A stretch of 9,709 nt of DNA from Phycisphaerae bacterium (lineage in GTDB: Bacteria; Planctomycetota; Phycisphaerae; Sedimentisphaerales; Anaerohalosphaeraceae): assembly GCA_021736615.1 (NCBI GenBank), contig JAIPFN010000222.1:1-9709 (forward strand), given 5' to 3'. The position numbers and the translations under genes are program-made. The notes below the pieces were generated by a model. The model searched no databases and was not told where the DNA came from. It saw only the letters and a program-made list of their open reading frames with translations. Every line of letters begins with the position of its first letter. Position 1 is the first letter of the stretch. Below, piece by piece: positions 1 through 6,538 of this stretch.

Positions 1-985
1 CGGCAGATGCGGAGTAGACATCGTCGCTCCGGGCAACTGCCTTGTTCCTGACGCTAACAGCCCGGATGGGTATAGCCCGACCGGAAGCTGGTCGAGCTAT
101 GCAACGCCGGTTGTCGCAGGGACGATGGCACTGCTGACCCAGTACGCAAAGTCGGATGTGCTGCTGTCGCCAGCTGTTGCCAAAGACGGCGGAAACTGCG
201 TTATGAAGGCGATACTGCTAAATTCGGCAAGGAAGCTGCCGTACTGGCACAAGGGAGCTGCAACGAAAGAAGACGATAACCAATACAGCCTCGACTTCAC
301 ACAGGGAGCCGGAGCATTGGACGCAATAGCCGCTTTTGACCAGCTTAAAGCCGGTTTTCAGGGCACCGGAGACGTTGCCAATACCGGATGGGACAGCAAT
401 ACTATTGTGCGGCGGCAGGATGATTTGAAGTTTTACAGGTTTGACGTTGATGAGCCTGCAGATAAGGTTATTACGGTTACGTTGACGTGGAACCGGCATT
501 ACAAGAGCGAGTACCCGTTTGAGGCCGATTACGATGCGGACAGGGACCTTCGGGTAGAGTTGTGGGGGTCGGACAAGGATCGGCCCGGCAGTGCGGTTAT
601 GCTGGATTTCAGCGATACGGTAGACGATAATATCGAGCATATTTACTACAGGACCAGTGGCAAATACAACAGCTATGAGATCGTCGTGATGAGCAATGAT
701 GGCCCTTTTGAGGCTAAAAACGGCGATTTTTCGGAGTCGGGCGAGCGTTATGCTTTGGCCTGGAGTGTTGCTGGGACGGCTGTGGAGAGGGAGATCGAGT
801 GGAGCGACCTTGACGGTAACGGGGCGGTTGAAATGGCCGATATGATGCTCTTGATGGAGAGGCTGAACCGCTCTCCGGACACTATAAACGGCTATATTAC
901 TGGGGATATCAATATGGACGGGCATATAGATGCACTGGATATGATGGAGCTTGCAAAGGAAATCAGCCCCGAAAACCGGCAATAA
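1..985 (+). CDS. Subtilisin-like (S8) serine protease with C-terminal dockerin-like module, 5' truncated
   Basis: The frame is open from base 2, so the gene enters from the left and 327 residues are visible. It is the C-terminal part of a secreted subtilase that would cleave proteins outside the cytoplasm. Near the start is VDIVAPG (residues 5-11), a typical subtilase stretch. It is followed by SSYATPVVAG (31-40), which aligns with the GTSxAxPxVAG catalytic box and makes Ser32 the likely nucleophile. The usual Gly-Thr before the Ser is Trp-Ser here. The catalytic Asp and His lie outside the window. Residues about 118-262 look like the beta-sandwich domain often found after S8 catalytic domains (LTWNRHY, then LRVELWG). 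Residues about 267-325 carry two calcium-loop repeats, DLDGNGAVEMADMMLL from Asp269 and DINMDGHIDALDMMEL from Asp302, which is a type I dockerin pattern. Stop is TAA at 983-985. The family call is firm; substrate and dockerin partner are unknown. Confidence 0.9.
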   Translation, partial: GRCGVDIVAPGNCLVPDANSPDGYSPTGSWSSYATPVVAGTMALLTQYAKSDVLLSPAVAKDGGNCVMKAILLNSARKLPYWHKGAATKEDDNQYSLDFTQGAGALDAIAAFDQLKAGFQGTGDVANTGWDSNTIVRRQDDLKFYRFDVDEPADKVITVTLTWNRHYKSEYPFEADYDADRDLRVELWGSDKDRPGSAVMLDFSDTVDDNIEHIYYRTSGKYNSYEIVVMSNDGPFEAKNGDFSESGERYALAWSVAGTAVEREIEWSDLDGNGAVEMADMMLLMERLNRSPDTINGYITGDINMDGHIDALDMMELAKEISPENRQ

Positions 986-1027
986 AGGACATTGTCGACA
1001 TTTCCCACCTATGGTTTTTGGGGTTTT

Positions 1028-1046
1028 TGGGCCGAAATTTGGCCCA
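1028..1046 (+). terminator. Hairpin downstream of the protease gene, possible terminator
   Basis: TGGGCC and GGCCCA form a perfect 6-bp stem around a 7-nt GAAATTT loop, 42 nt after the protease stop codon. No clean T-run follows directly; the first T-rich stretch starts about 15 nt further on. It may end or process the protease transcript, but it does not meet the classic intrinsic-terminator pattern. Confidence 0.3.
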
Positions 1047-1065
1047 TAAAACGTCAAAAATTTGC

Positions 1066-1130
1066 ATTTTTGCGCGCTTTTTGCGCACTTTTTGGTCACT
1101 TTTGCGCACTTTTTGAGCATTTTTTGCCTG
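1066..1130. repeat. Six degenerate tandem copies of an 11-nt CTTTTTGCGCA unit (phased T-tracts)
   Basis: Units begin near 1066, 1077, 1088, 1099, 1109 and 1120. Each is four to six T followed by a G/C-rich step such as GCGCA, GGTCA or GAGCA. Spacing is 10-11 bp, close to one helical turn, so the T-tracts fall on the same face of the helix, the arrangement known to bend DNA. Further T5 runs lie at 1015-1019 and 1024-1028. The function is unknown. Confidence 0.7.
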
Positions 1131-1163
1131 CGAAAATTCCGGGAAACTAAATTCAACAAAGGT

Positions 1164-1265
1164 AGTATACCCGCTTTTCGGACATCAATTACTAATTACG
1201 AATTACTAATTACGAATTGAGGAAGCCGCCTTCGGCGGGACCATTTTATGATTTACGGGTATACT
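1164..1265. repeat. Perfect 10-bp inverted repeat bracketing the heptamer/hairpin module
   Basis: AGTATACCCG at 1164-1173 is the exact reverse complement of CGGGTATACT at 1256-1265. Between them lie 82 bp that contain the ATTACKA heptamers and the CCGCC/GGCGG hairpin. The pairing does not extend inward or outward. The layout resembles a very small non-coding element with terminal inverted repeats, but no target-site duplication is evident. A long-range hairpin in RNA or a regulatory dyad are alternatives. Confidence 0.55.
1188..1218. repeat. Heptamer tandem array (ATTACTA/ATTACGA)
   Basis: Four consecutive 7-nt units alternate ATTACTA, ATTACGA, ATTACTA, ATTACGA, followed by a partial ATT. 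Exactly 7 nt later the hairpin CCGCC-TTC-GGCGG (1226-1238) begins. The same order and spacing recur near 8030-8081, so the array and hairpin look like one module. Confidence 0.85.
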
Positions 1266-1302
1266 GTGACAGGTGACAAGTGCGAAAATAACACGTAGTC
1301 TA

Positions 1303-1330
1303 TTGTCTAAAATTTTTTCAATAATTTAAT
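1303..1330 (+). promoter_or_regulatory. Possible sigma70-type promoter for the 1346-residue protein
   Basis: TTGTCT (1303-1308) and TTTAAT (1325-1330) match the -35 and -10 consensus at 4/6 and 5/6 with a 16-bp spacer. Transcription from here would give a leader of about 125 nt. The stretch is very AT-rich, so chance matches are likely. Confidence 0.3.
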
Positions 1331-1445
1331 AAAAAACTGTAACGTTATTGCGACTTTTCCGTCTTTATTATTGTACTGTGTTCGGTTAGTCGGATTTTTT
1401 AGGTTGGGTTGTCGAGTGAGATTGTCGTGTAGTTATTTTTCTCTC

Positions 1446-1452
1446 AGAAAGG
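1446..1452 (+). promoter_or_regulatory. Shine-Dalgarno site that decides the start of the large gene
   Basis: AGAAAGG lies 9 nt before the ATG at 1462. A TTG codon directly before that ATG could extend the frame by one residue, but the ATG is the better-spaced and stronger start. Confidence 0.7.
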
Positions 1453-1461
1453 TCGATTTTG

Positions 1462-4400
1462 ATGCGAAAAGAAAAGAATCTGTTAGTATTGTTAGTTTGC
1501 GTTGTTGTTTTTTGGGTGGGATGGGTGTATGCCGAGCCCATGACATTGCATGTGCCTTCTGTGTCTCATTCGACGATTCAGGGTGCAATCGATAGCTCCA
1601 GTAATGGCGACACTGTAATAGTAGCGCCCGGCATATACACTGAGAACATTAACTTCCTGGGCAAGGCGATTACTGTTACAAGTGAAAACCCGGGTGATCC
1701 GGCAATTGTCGCAAATACGATAATAGATGGCGGGGGCGCCGGCAGTGTGGTAACTTTTGCGACTTCTGAAGGGCCAGATTCGGTATTGAGCGGTTTTACG
1801 ATTACCGGCGGAACCGGGACGCTGAACGATTCATTAGGAGGAGATATTTACTGGGGGAGCGGTGTTTACTGCTGGGAGGCTTCTCCTAGGATTAAGAACA
1901 ATGTAATTACCGGCAACGATGGAACGATTAATAATGTCTATGGCGGCGGAGTAGGGTGTTATAACTGTCAGGCGATCATCAGCAATAATATTATTAAAGA
2001 TAATAGTTCCTATGCCGGCGGCGGTATATGTGTTATTGGCGGTGATGCAGAGATCATATCTAACTTGATCTCTGACAACGTCGCCGATGTCGGCGGCGGA
2101 GTTGTTCTTATTGGCGGCCGGTTGATCGGCAATACAATAGTCGCAAATACTTCACCGGCAGGAGGCAATATTTATGCTGATGTTGACAATGACTGGACAA
2201 ACCTTTTAATCAATAACATAATTGCCAACGCCATTGGCGGACAGGAATTAGTATGGGGTACATCAGACGGATACGAACGAATCAGATATAACAATTTCTG
2301 GAACAATGAAGGAGGCAATTATTCCAACATTCCGGATCAGACGGGCTTGAATGGCAATATTTTCGCTGATCCGCAGTTTGTTAATGCTACCTTGAACGAT
2401 TATCATCTGACGGGTAACTCTCTTTGTATAAATGCCGGCGATCCTGATTTTGATGTTCCAGGCGATGAGTATGACATTGACGGTGATGGGCGGATTTTTG
2501 CTGGTCGCGTTGATATTGGCGCCGATGAGTATACTGGTTTTATCAATCCGCGAGCGTATGCCGGCCAGGATCAAATTGTTACTTTAAAAGGTTCTACGGT
2601 GACACTTGACGGCAGTGGGAGTTTTTTTAATGATCCTTCTGGTACAAATGAATATAATTGGAGCCAGGTTTCCGGCCCGGCGGTTGTGTTGAGTGATAAT
2701 ACGGCTGTCGATCCGTCGTTCGATGCGGTTGAATATGGTTCATACGTTTTTGAGTTGGTGGTAAGTGACGGTGAATATGACAGCTTACCCGATAGGGTTG
2801 TTGTTACATTCGCTAATGCGATTCCTGTCGCAGATGCCGGTGTGGCTCAATATTTCAGTGATATTCCGAGTAGTGTCACCCTGGACGGCAGCGGGTCCTA
2901 TGATGCTTGCGATGATGTGTTGACTTATTCCTGGAGACAGACGGAGGGGCCTTTGGTCCAACTAAGCGATGCTTCCAGTGTCAGCCCAACATTTGTGCCA
3001 ACGAAATTAGGGGTATATCTGTTTGAGTTGATTGTTAATGATACAGTCAATGACAGTGAGCCTGATGTTGCCGGTGTTGTAATTGGCAACCATGCTCCAG
3101 TAGCTGATGCAGGTTTCGACAGGTATGCCGCTACCGAGGTGGTTCTTGACGGGTCAGGGTCATACGATCCCGACTTCTATGAGGGTATAACCTATAATTG
3201 GACCCAGGTGTCCGGTCCGGCTGGTCTAATTACCGGAGCAGATACGGCAACGCCAACGGTCAGTGGATTTACACAGACAAGTTCGATTCAGGAATGTGTG
3301 TTTAAACTTGTTGTCAGCGATGGCGAGATGGATAGCGTTGCGGATAAAGTTAAAGTTAAGATCGTTCCGTCTTTCGGGGCAAATACACTGCAATTGAGGA
3401 ATCCGCCTTTTGATCCTGATAAGCCTACGATAGTCGCTTTTGGCGGCGGAAACTGCAATACGGGCGGTTCTATGAGTTTTGGCGGTCTGTGGGAAGAAAA
3501 AGTGAACTGGATAACTGCCTCGTATGATAAGCCTTATAGCAGGTATGGTGATATGCTGATTGTATATCTTTCCAGCGTTGCGCCGGATTATAAAGAGCCG
3601 ATCCAGACGATGGGCTTTAGTACCGGCAATATGCCCGCGATGGATGTTGCCAATCGCATGAATTCATTTTACGGCGATGGGCGCTATGCGGTAAACAGGG
3701 TTTCTCTTCTGGATGCGGCATGCAGGGATTTTGAAGTAGATATTAATACTTTTGTTAATAATCCCGTTGACGGCGAACAGTGCTGGATAGATAGTTATAT
3801 TGCCACGGTTAGCAGACGCTATCCGAATGTATTAAAAATTACATTTCCCGGAGGTTCGCACGGGGATCCGGTAAACTGGTATTCAAGTTCGATTTATGAG
3901 TCATCATACCCCGGCGGTGATATGTACAACGGGGGTATTATGGGCGGTTATTATTATTCGGTCGCGGGTCCCGGTAAGAATCTTCAGTTAGCTTCGGATA
4001 CGAGTAAGTACTATTTCAAATGGATCAACAGTGAACCCGATTACCTTACGTTTTTTGACCAATCTCTATATCCCGGTCGTCTGCCTGAGGCGGTTACACT
4101 TGCCGGTCCGGCTGATGGTGATACTTTAGATGCCGGCGGTGCTGTGCTTAGTTGCTTGCCTAGTGAGAACGCTGTTAATTATAAGCTGCTTATGGGGCCT
4201 GATCCTTATGACATGAAACATGTTATTTCCGATACACCGACTCCGCCGGAAGGTGTTATTACTCTTTTGCCATACGAAACTACTTACTGGACGGTTAAAG
4301 CGGAGGATCAGTATGGTTCGACTATTTTTGCCGACCCGATCTGTATTAAGGGTTCCTGCCCTGCAAACCCGATCTTAAACCCGTTTGGCATGGAATACCT

Positions 4401-5502
4401 GGATCTGATCGGTTATGAGCTTGTGTGGGAAAAAGAGATTTCGGCAACAGTGTCGGAATACTGTTTTAAAATGAACGTGAAAAATATATATCTGCTGGAT
4501 GCTAAAAATGTAACTGTTAAAATTGGTTCGGTGCCCGGCAATATTAGCGTAATAAACGGCAAGGTGTTTTTTGCTTCTTTGCCCGGCGGGCAGGAGGCTG
4601 TTAGTGACGATGCATTTATAATTAGAATTGACCATAGCGGAGCGGGTGATGAAGATGATCTCGTATGGGAGATCAGCGATGAAAGCGAAAGTTACCTTCC
4701 GGGCGATTTTGATAAAAATTATATGGTTGATTTTAGCGATCTGGAGTTTCTTGCCTATAACTGGCTTCGGTCTTCTGTGAACATTGGGTTAGCCGGATAT
4801 TGGCCATTGGATGGCGCGTCCGGAGATGTTGCCAGGGATATGTCCGGCAATGGAAACGACGGTATTGTCAGCGGCGGTGCGGAATGGGCGCCTTCCGGCG
4901 GGGTTGTCAACGGTGTACTGGGATTCGACGGTGTGGATGACTATGTTTCGATAAACGATTATAAAGGTGTTGTCGGCGGGAAATCAAGAACCGTGTCGGC
5001 ATGGATCAAGACGTCAAGTGCGGGCATTATCGTTAATTGGGGTACAAGCGGCATTTCGGGCGGCAAATGGATTTTGCATTTGAACGATACCGTTGGCTGG
5101 GGCGGTGATACAGGAACCTTACGTGTATCTGTCGGCGATGGTAGAATTGTAGGCACTACTGACCTGCGCGACGATCAGTGGCATCACGTTGCCGCGGTTC
5201 TGGTCGATGATGGTTCGCCGGATGTCAGCGAAGTTAAGCTGTATGTGGACGGCGAATTAGAAACTGTTAGTTACATTGGTCAGGAGCCTGTCAATACAGT
5301 CAGCGGAGATGATGTTTCGATAGGAAATATTTTTACCGGTTTTATTGACGAAGTTAGAATCTACAACAGAGCTTTTAGCCAGGAAGAAGTACAATTGCTT
5401 TACAACAATCCTTCTGACGATCCGAATCATGAAGATGTGGGCGATCTTTTTGACCTGTCTGACCTTGCCGATATTGCAAAACACTGGCAAATGCAGAATT
5501 GA
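1462..5502 (+). CDS. Secreted multidomain protein: beta-helix, PKD/Ig-like repeats, lipase-like hydrolase, LamG, split dockerin-like motif
   Basis: The 1346-residue product starts with a signal peptide (Lys/Arg at 2-5, hydrophobic 7-22, likely cleavage after VYA at 24). Residues about 29-358 form a right-handed parallel beta-helix rich in NNxI and GGG turns and ending in DIGADEY. Three PKD/Ig-like domains follow (about 360-452, 453-543 and 544-639), each with a LDGSGS motif and ending around VSDGE. Residues about 640-872 look like an alpha/beta-hydrolase: FGGGN at 660-664 as oxyanion-loop candidate, GFSTG at 718-722 with Ser720, LLDAA with Asp751, and GGSHGDP with His800. The Ser-Asp spacing of 31 recalls pancreatic-lipase-type enzymes. 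Then come an FnIII-like domain (about 874-963), an unassigned beta-rich domain (964-1076), a dockerin-like half (1081-1102), a LamG/concanavalin-like domain (1109-1316) and a degenerate dockerin-like half (1325-1346). It is probably exported and binds or degrades extracellular polymer. The hydrolase call and its substrate are inferred. Confidence 0.85.
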   Translation: MRKEKNLLVLLVCVVVFWVGWVYAEPMTLHVPSVSHSTIQGAIDSSSNGDTVIVAPGIYTENINFLGKAITVTSENPGDPAIVANTIIDGGGAGSVVTFATSEGPDSVLSGFTITGGTGTLNDSLGGDIYWGSGVYCWEASPRIKNNVITGNDGTINNVYGGGVGCYNCQAIISNNIIKDNSSYAGGGICVIGGDAEIISNLISDNVADVGGGVVLIGGRLIGNTIVANTSPAGGNIYADVDNDWTNLLINNIIANAIGGQELVWGTSDGYERIRYNNFWNNEGGNYSNIPDQTGLNGNIFADPQFVNATLNDYHLTGNSLCINAGDPDFDVPGDEYDIDGDGRIFAGRVDIGADEYTGFINPRAYAGQDQIVTLKGSTVTLDGSGSFFNDPSGTNEYNWSQVSGPAVVLSDNTAVDPSFDAVEYGSYVFELVVSDGEYDSLPDRVVVTFANAIPVADAGVAQYFSDIPSSVTLDGSGSYDACDDVLTYSWRQTEGPLVQLSDASSVSPTFVPTKLGVYLFELIVNDTVNDSEPDVAGVVIGNHAPVADAGFDRYAATEVVLDGSGSYDPDFYEGITYNWTQVSGPAGLITGADTATPTVSGFTQTSSIQECVFKLVVSDGEMDSVADKVKVKIVPSFGANTLQLRNPPFDPDKPTIVAFGGGNCNTGGSMSFGGLWEEKVNWITASYDKPYSRYGDMLIVYLSSVAPDYKEPIQTMGFSTGNMPAMDVANRMNSFYGDGRYAVNRVSLLDAACRDFEVDINTFVNNPVDGEQCWIDSYIATVSRRYPNVLKITFPGGSHGDPVNWYSSSIYESSYPGGDMYNGGIMGGYYYSVAGPGKNLQLASDTSKYYFKWINSEPDYLTFFDQSLYPGRLPEAVTLAGPADGDTLDAGGAVLSCLPSENAVNYKLLMGPDPYDMKHVISDTPTPPEGVITLLPYETTYWTVKAEDQYGSTIFADPICIKGSCPANPILNPFGMEYLDLIGYELVWEKEISATVSEYCFKMNVKNIYLLDAKNVTVKIGSVPGNISVINGKVFFASLPGGQEAVSDDAFIIRIDHSGAGDEDDLVWEISDESESYLPGDFDKNYMVDFSDLEFLAYNWLRSSVNIGLAGYWPLDGASGDVARDMSGNGNDGIVSGGAEWAPSGGVVNGVLGFDGVDDYVSINDYKGVVGGKSRTVSAWIKTSSAGIIVNWGTSGISGGKWILHLNDTVGWGGDTGTLRVSVGDGRIVGTTDLRDDQWHHVAAVLVDDGSPDVSEVKLYVDGELETVSYIGQEPVNTVSGDDVSIGNIFTGFIDEVRIYNRAFSQEEVQLLYNNPSDDPNHEDVGDLFDLSDLADIAKHWQMQN

Positions 5503-5575
5503 TTAAGCAGATTGTAACTGTTGGTGAAAAGAACCACGAATGAACTTGGAGCAGCATAGCCGCAACCAAAAGAAA

Positions 5576-5652
5576 AGTAAGTGGTGAGTAGTAAGTGGTA
5601 AGTGGGAAAAAGCGAATATCCAATAACCAACAAGGAATATCGAATGACGAAA
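5576..5652. repeat. Eleven-unit heptamer ladder of two sequence types
   Basis: The sequence reads in steps of 7: AGTAAGT, GGTGAGT, AGTAAGT, GGTAAGT, GGGAAAA, AGCGAAT, ATCCAAT, AACCAAC, AAGGAAT, ATCGAAT, GACGAAA. The first four units share a GTAAGT core. Later ones share a pattern of two variable bases, two C/G-rich bases and AAT. The register holds across the switch. It is intergenic and has no open frame with translation signals. Confidence 0.75.
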
Positions 5653-5653
5653 T

Positions 5654-5698
5654 AAAAACAGCGGTTTTTGTTTTGCAGGGCGGGGCTTGCAACTTTTT
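5654..5698 (+). terminator. Two weak hairpins, possible terminator of the large gene
   Basis: AAAAAC (5654-5659) and GTTTTT (5664-5669) pair around an AGCG loop. A second stem, TTGCA (5673-5677) with TGCAA (5688-5692), encloses a G-rich loop and is followed one base later by five T. The second is closer to an intrinsic terminator, but its stem is only 5 bp and it lies about 170 nt after the stop codon. Confidence 0.3.
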
Positions 5699-5791
5699 GC
5701 AGATGGACTTGTTTTTCTTTTTTTGTACAGCTTTACCTATGCATTTTCCGGATGAGCCACATTTTTGTATATGGTAAGAGGAAAGCGTTTT

Positions 5792-6268
5792 TCAACCGTC
5801 TTTCGGAGATGGGAAGATTTCTTCGTATAGCTTGTAGTTTGTTTCTTTAAAGCCGAGTTTGGCATATGTTTTCCGGGCGGTTGTGTTGTCTTGCTCTACG
5901 TAGAGTCTGCATCCGCAGACCTGTGGTGTGCTTGCTGCCCGGTTTCTTGCTTCTTTGTACATCGCGCGGAATATTCCTCGGCGGCGAAAGGCGGGGTCAA
6001 CGTAAACGCTTTGTATCCACCAGAAAACTCCGTCCCGCCAGTCGCTCCATTCGTTGGTGACCATAAGGGAAGCGACGACTGCGCCGTCGACTTCGGCAAC
6101 GAGGTAGAATCCGTACTTTGGGTCGTTGAGGACGGCGTTTACTCCGGAAGTCAATATCCGGTCGTCGAGGTGTTTGTCCTCGGTTTCGCGGGCCATTGAT
6201 TTGTTGAAATGGACTATTCTTTCAGCGTCGTGGTGGGCGGCGTTTCTTATGTTTATTTTATCATGCAT
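5792..6268 (-). CDS. GNAT-family N-acetyltransferase
   Basis: The 158-residue product has the usual length of a single-domain GNAT enzyme, which moves an acetyl group from acetyl-CoA to an amine in the cytoplasm. The N-terminal helix region carries MARETEDKHLD (25-35). The core strand is FWWIQSVYVDP (82-92), followed by the acetyl-CoA pyrophosphate loop FRRRGIFR (94-101). The C-terminal half has LYVEQDNTTARKTYAKLGF (122-140), the typical motif that closes the acetyl-CoA site, and ends with Y-K-L-Y-E-E. I chose the ATG at 6268. An upstream TTG (6298) would add ten residues that do not fit the family, and neither start has a clear Shine-Dalgarno. It is a lone transcription unit, convergent with the large secreted-protein gene. 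The family is clear; the acceptor substrate cannot be told. Confidence 0.9.
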   Translation of the reverse strand: MHDKINIRNAAHHDAERIVHFNKSMARETEDKHLDDRILTSGVNAVLNDPKYGFYLVAEVDGAVVASLMVTNEWSDWRDGVFWWIQSVYVDPAFRRRGIFRAMYKEARNRAASTPQVCGCRLYVEQDNTTARKTYAKLGFKETNYKLYEEIFPSPKDG

Positions 6269-6319
6269 TGTATTTCGGTTTCTTGTATTTAATAGCAAAC
6301 ATTTTTTATTAGTGCGATA

Positions 6320-6348
6320 ATTCTATCAAAATTGCTATGAACTTTCAA
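6320..6348 (-). promoter_or_regulatory. Sigma70-type promoter of the GNAT gene
   Basis: On the minus strand TTGAAA (6348-6343) and TAGAAT (6325-6320) each match the -35 and -10 consensus at 5/6 with a 17-bp spacer. The expected transcript start near 6313 leaves a leader of about 45 nt before the ATG. This is the best promoter match I found in the window. Confidence 0.6.
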
Positions 6349-6398
6349 GGGGTTTACTTTAGTTTTGAGGTGTTCTTGTCTTTTTGGGTTTTTATTCG

Positions 6399-6414
6399 GA
6401 GTGCTCGCGCACTC
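6399..6414. repeat. Small GC-rich hairpin upstream of the radical SAM gene
   Basis: GAGTGC and GCACTC form a perfect 6-bp stem around a TCGC tetraloop, 124 nt before the ATG at 6539. No T-run follows it. It lies in the gap between the divergent GNAT and radical SAM genes and could be a protein-binding dyad or a leader RNA hairpin. There is no further evidence. Confidence 0.4.
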
Positions 6415-6526
6415 GCGCTTCTGGGTGGGGTTTTGTTGGGCTTGTTGTTTAAATATTTATGTGATATCCGGTTGTATGCCGAAGTATGCTTTGGTTTTTT
6501 TAATTTACTAACATTTACTTTTGCAT

Positions 6527-6533
6527 AGGGGGG
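6527..6533 (+). promoter_or_regulatory. G-rich Shine-Dalgarno site of the radical SAM gene
   Basis: AGGGGGG is followed by 5 nt and then the ATG at 6539. It decides for this ATG over the in-frame TTG at 6521, which lies upstream of the site and would translate through it. Confidence 0.7.
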
Positions 6534-6538
6534 AACCT

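Larger units (their letters stand above)
986..1461. other. 476-bp intergenic region without a convincing gene
   Basis: This gap separates two same-strand genes for secreted proteins. In order it holds a GGGCC/GGCCC hairpin, a block of phased T-tracts, a 10-bp inverted repeat enclosing a heptamer array and a GC hairpin, and an AT-rich stretch with a possible promoter. A reading frame on the other strand runs through part of it, but it is lysine/cysteine-rich only because of the T-tract repeat and it mostly shadows the protease gene. I see no tRNA, riboswitch or small gene with a ribosome binding site here. Confidence 0.7.
5503..5791. other. Convergent intergenic region between the large secreted protein and the GNAT gene
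   Basis: This 289-bp gap holds the heptamer ladder at 5576-5652, weak hairpins at 5654-5698, and a T-rich tail. A 60-codon frame on the plus strand crosses it but has no ribosome binding site and includes the repeat, so I do not call it a gene. Confidence 0.6.

Noticed and set aside
218..1159. 313-codon open frame on the minus strand
   Set aside because: It lies antisense to the protease gene, which has clear domains. Its N-terminal Lys/Cys-rich part is only the translation of the T-tract repeat.
5521..5560. Remnant of a dispersed repeat around GAACCACGAATGAAC
   Set aside because: The stretch looks familiar as a repeat fragment, but no second copy exists in the window to support it.
6269..6298. 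TTG start ten codons upstream for the GNAT gene
   Set aside because: The extra residues do not fit the family and no ribosome binding site precedes them. The ATG at 6268 gives the normal length.
6337..6528. 63-codon hydrophobic frame upstream of the radical SAM gene
   Set aside because: There is no ribosome binding site, it overlaps the GNAT promoter, and its composition reflects T/G-rich intergenic DNA. No family resemblance was seen.
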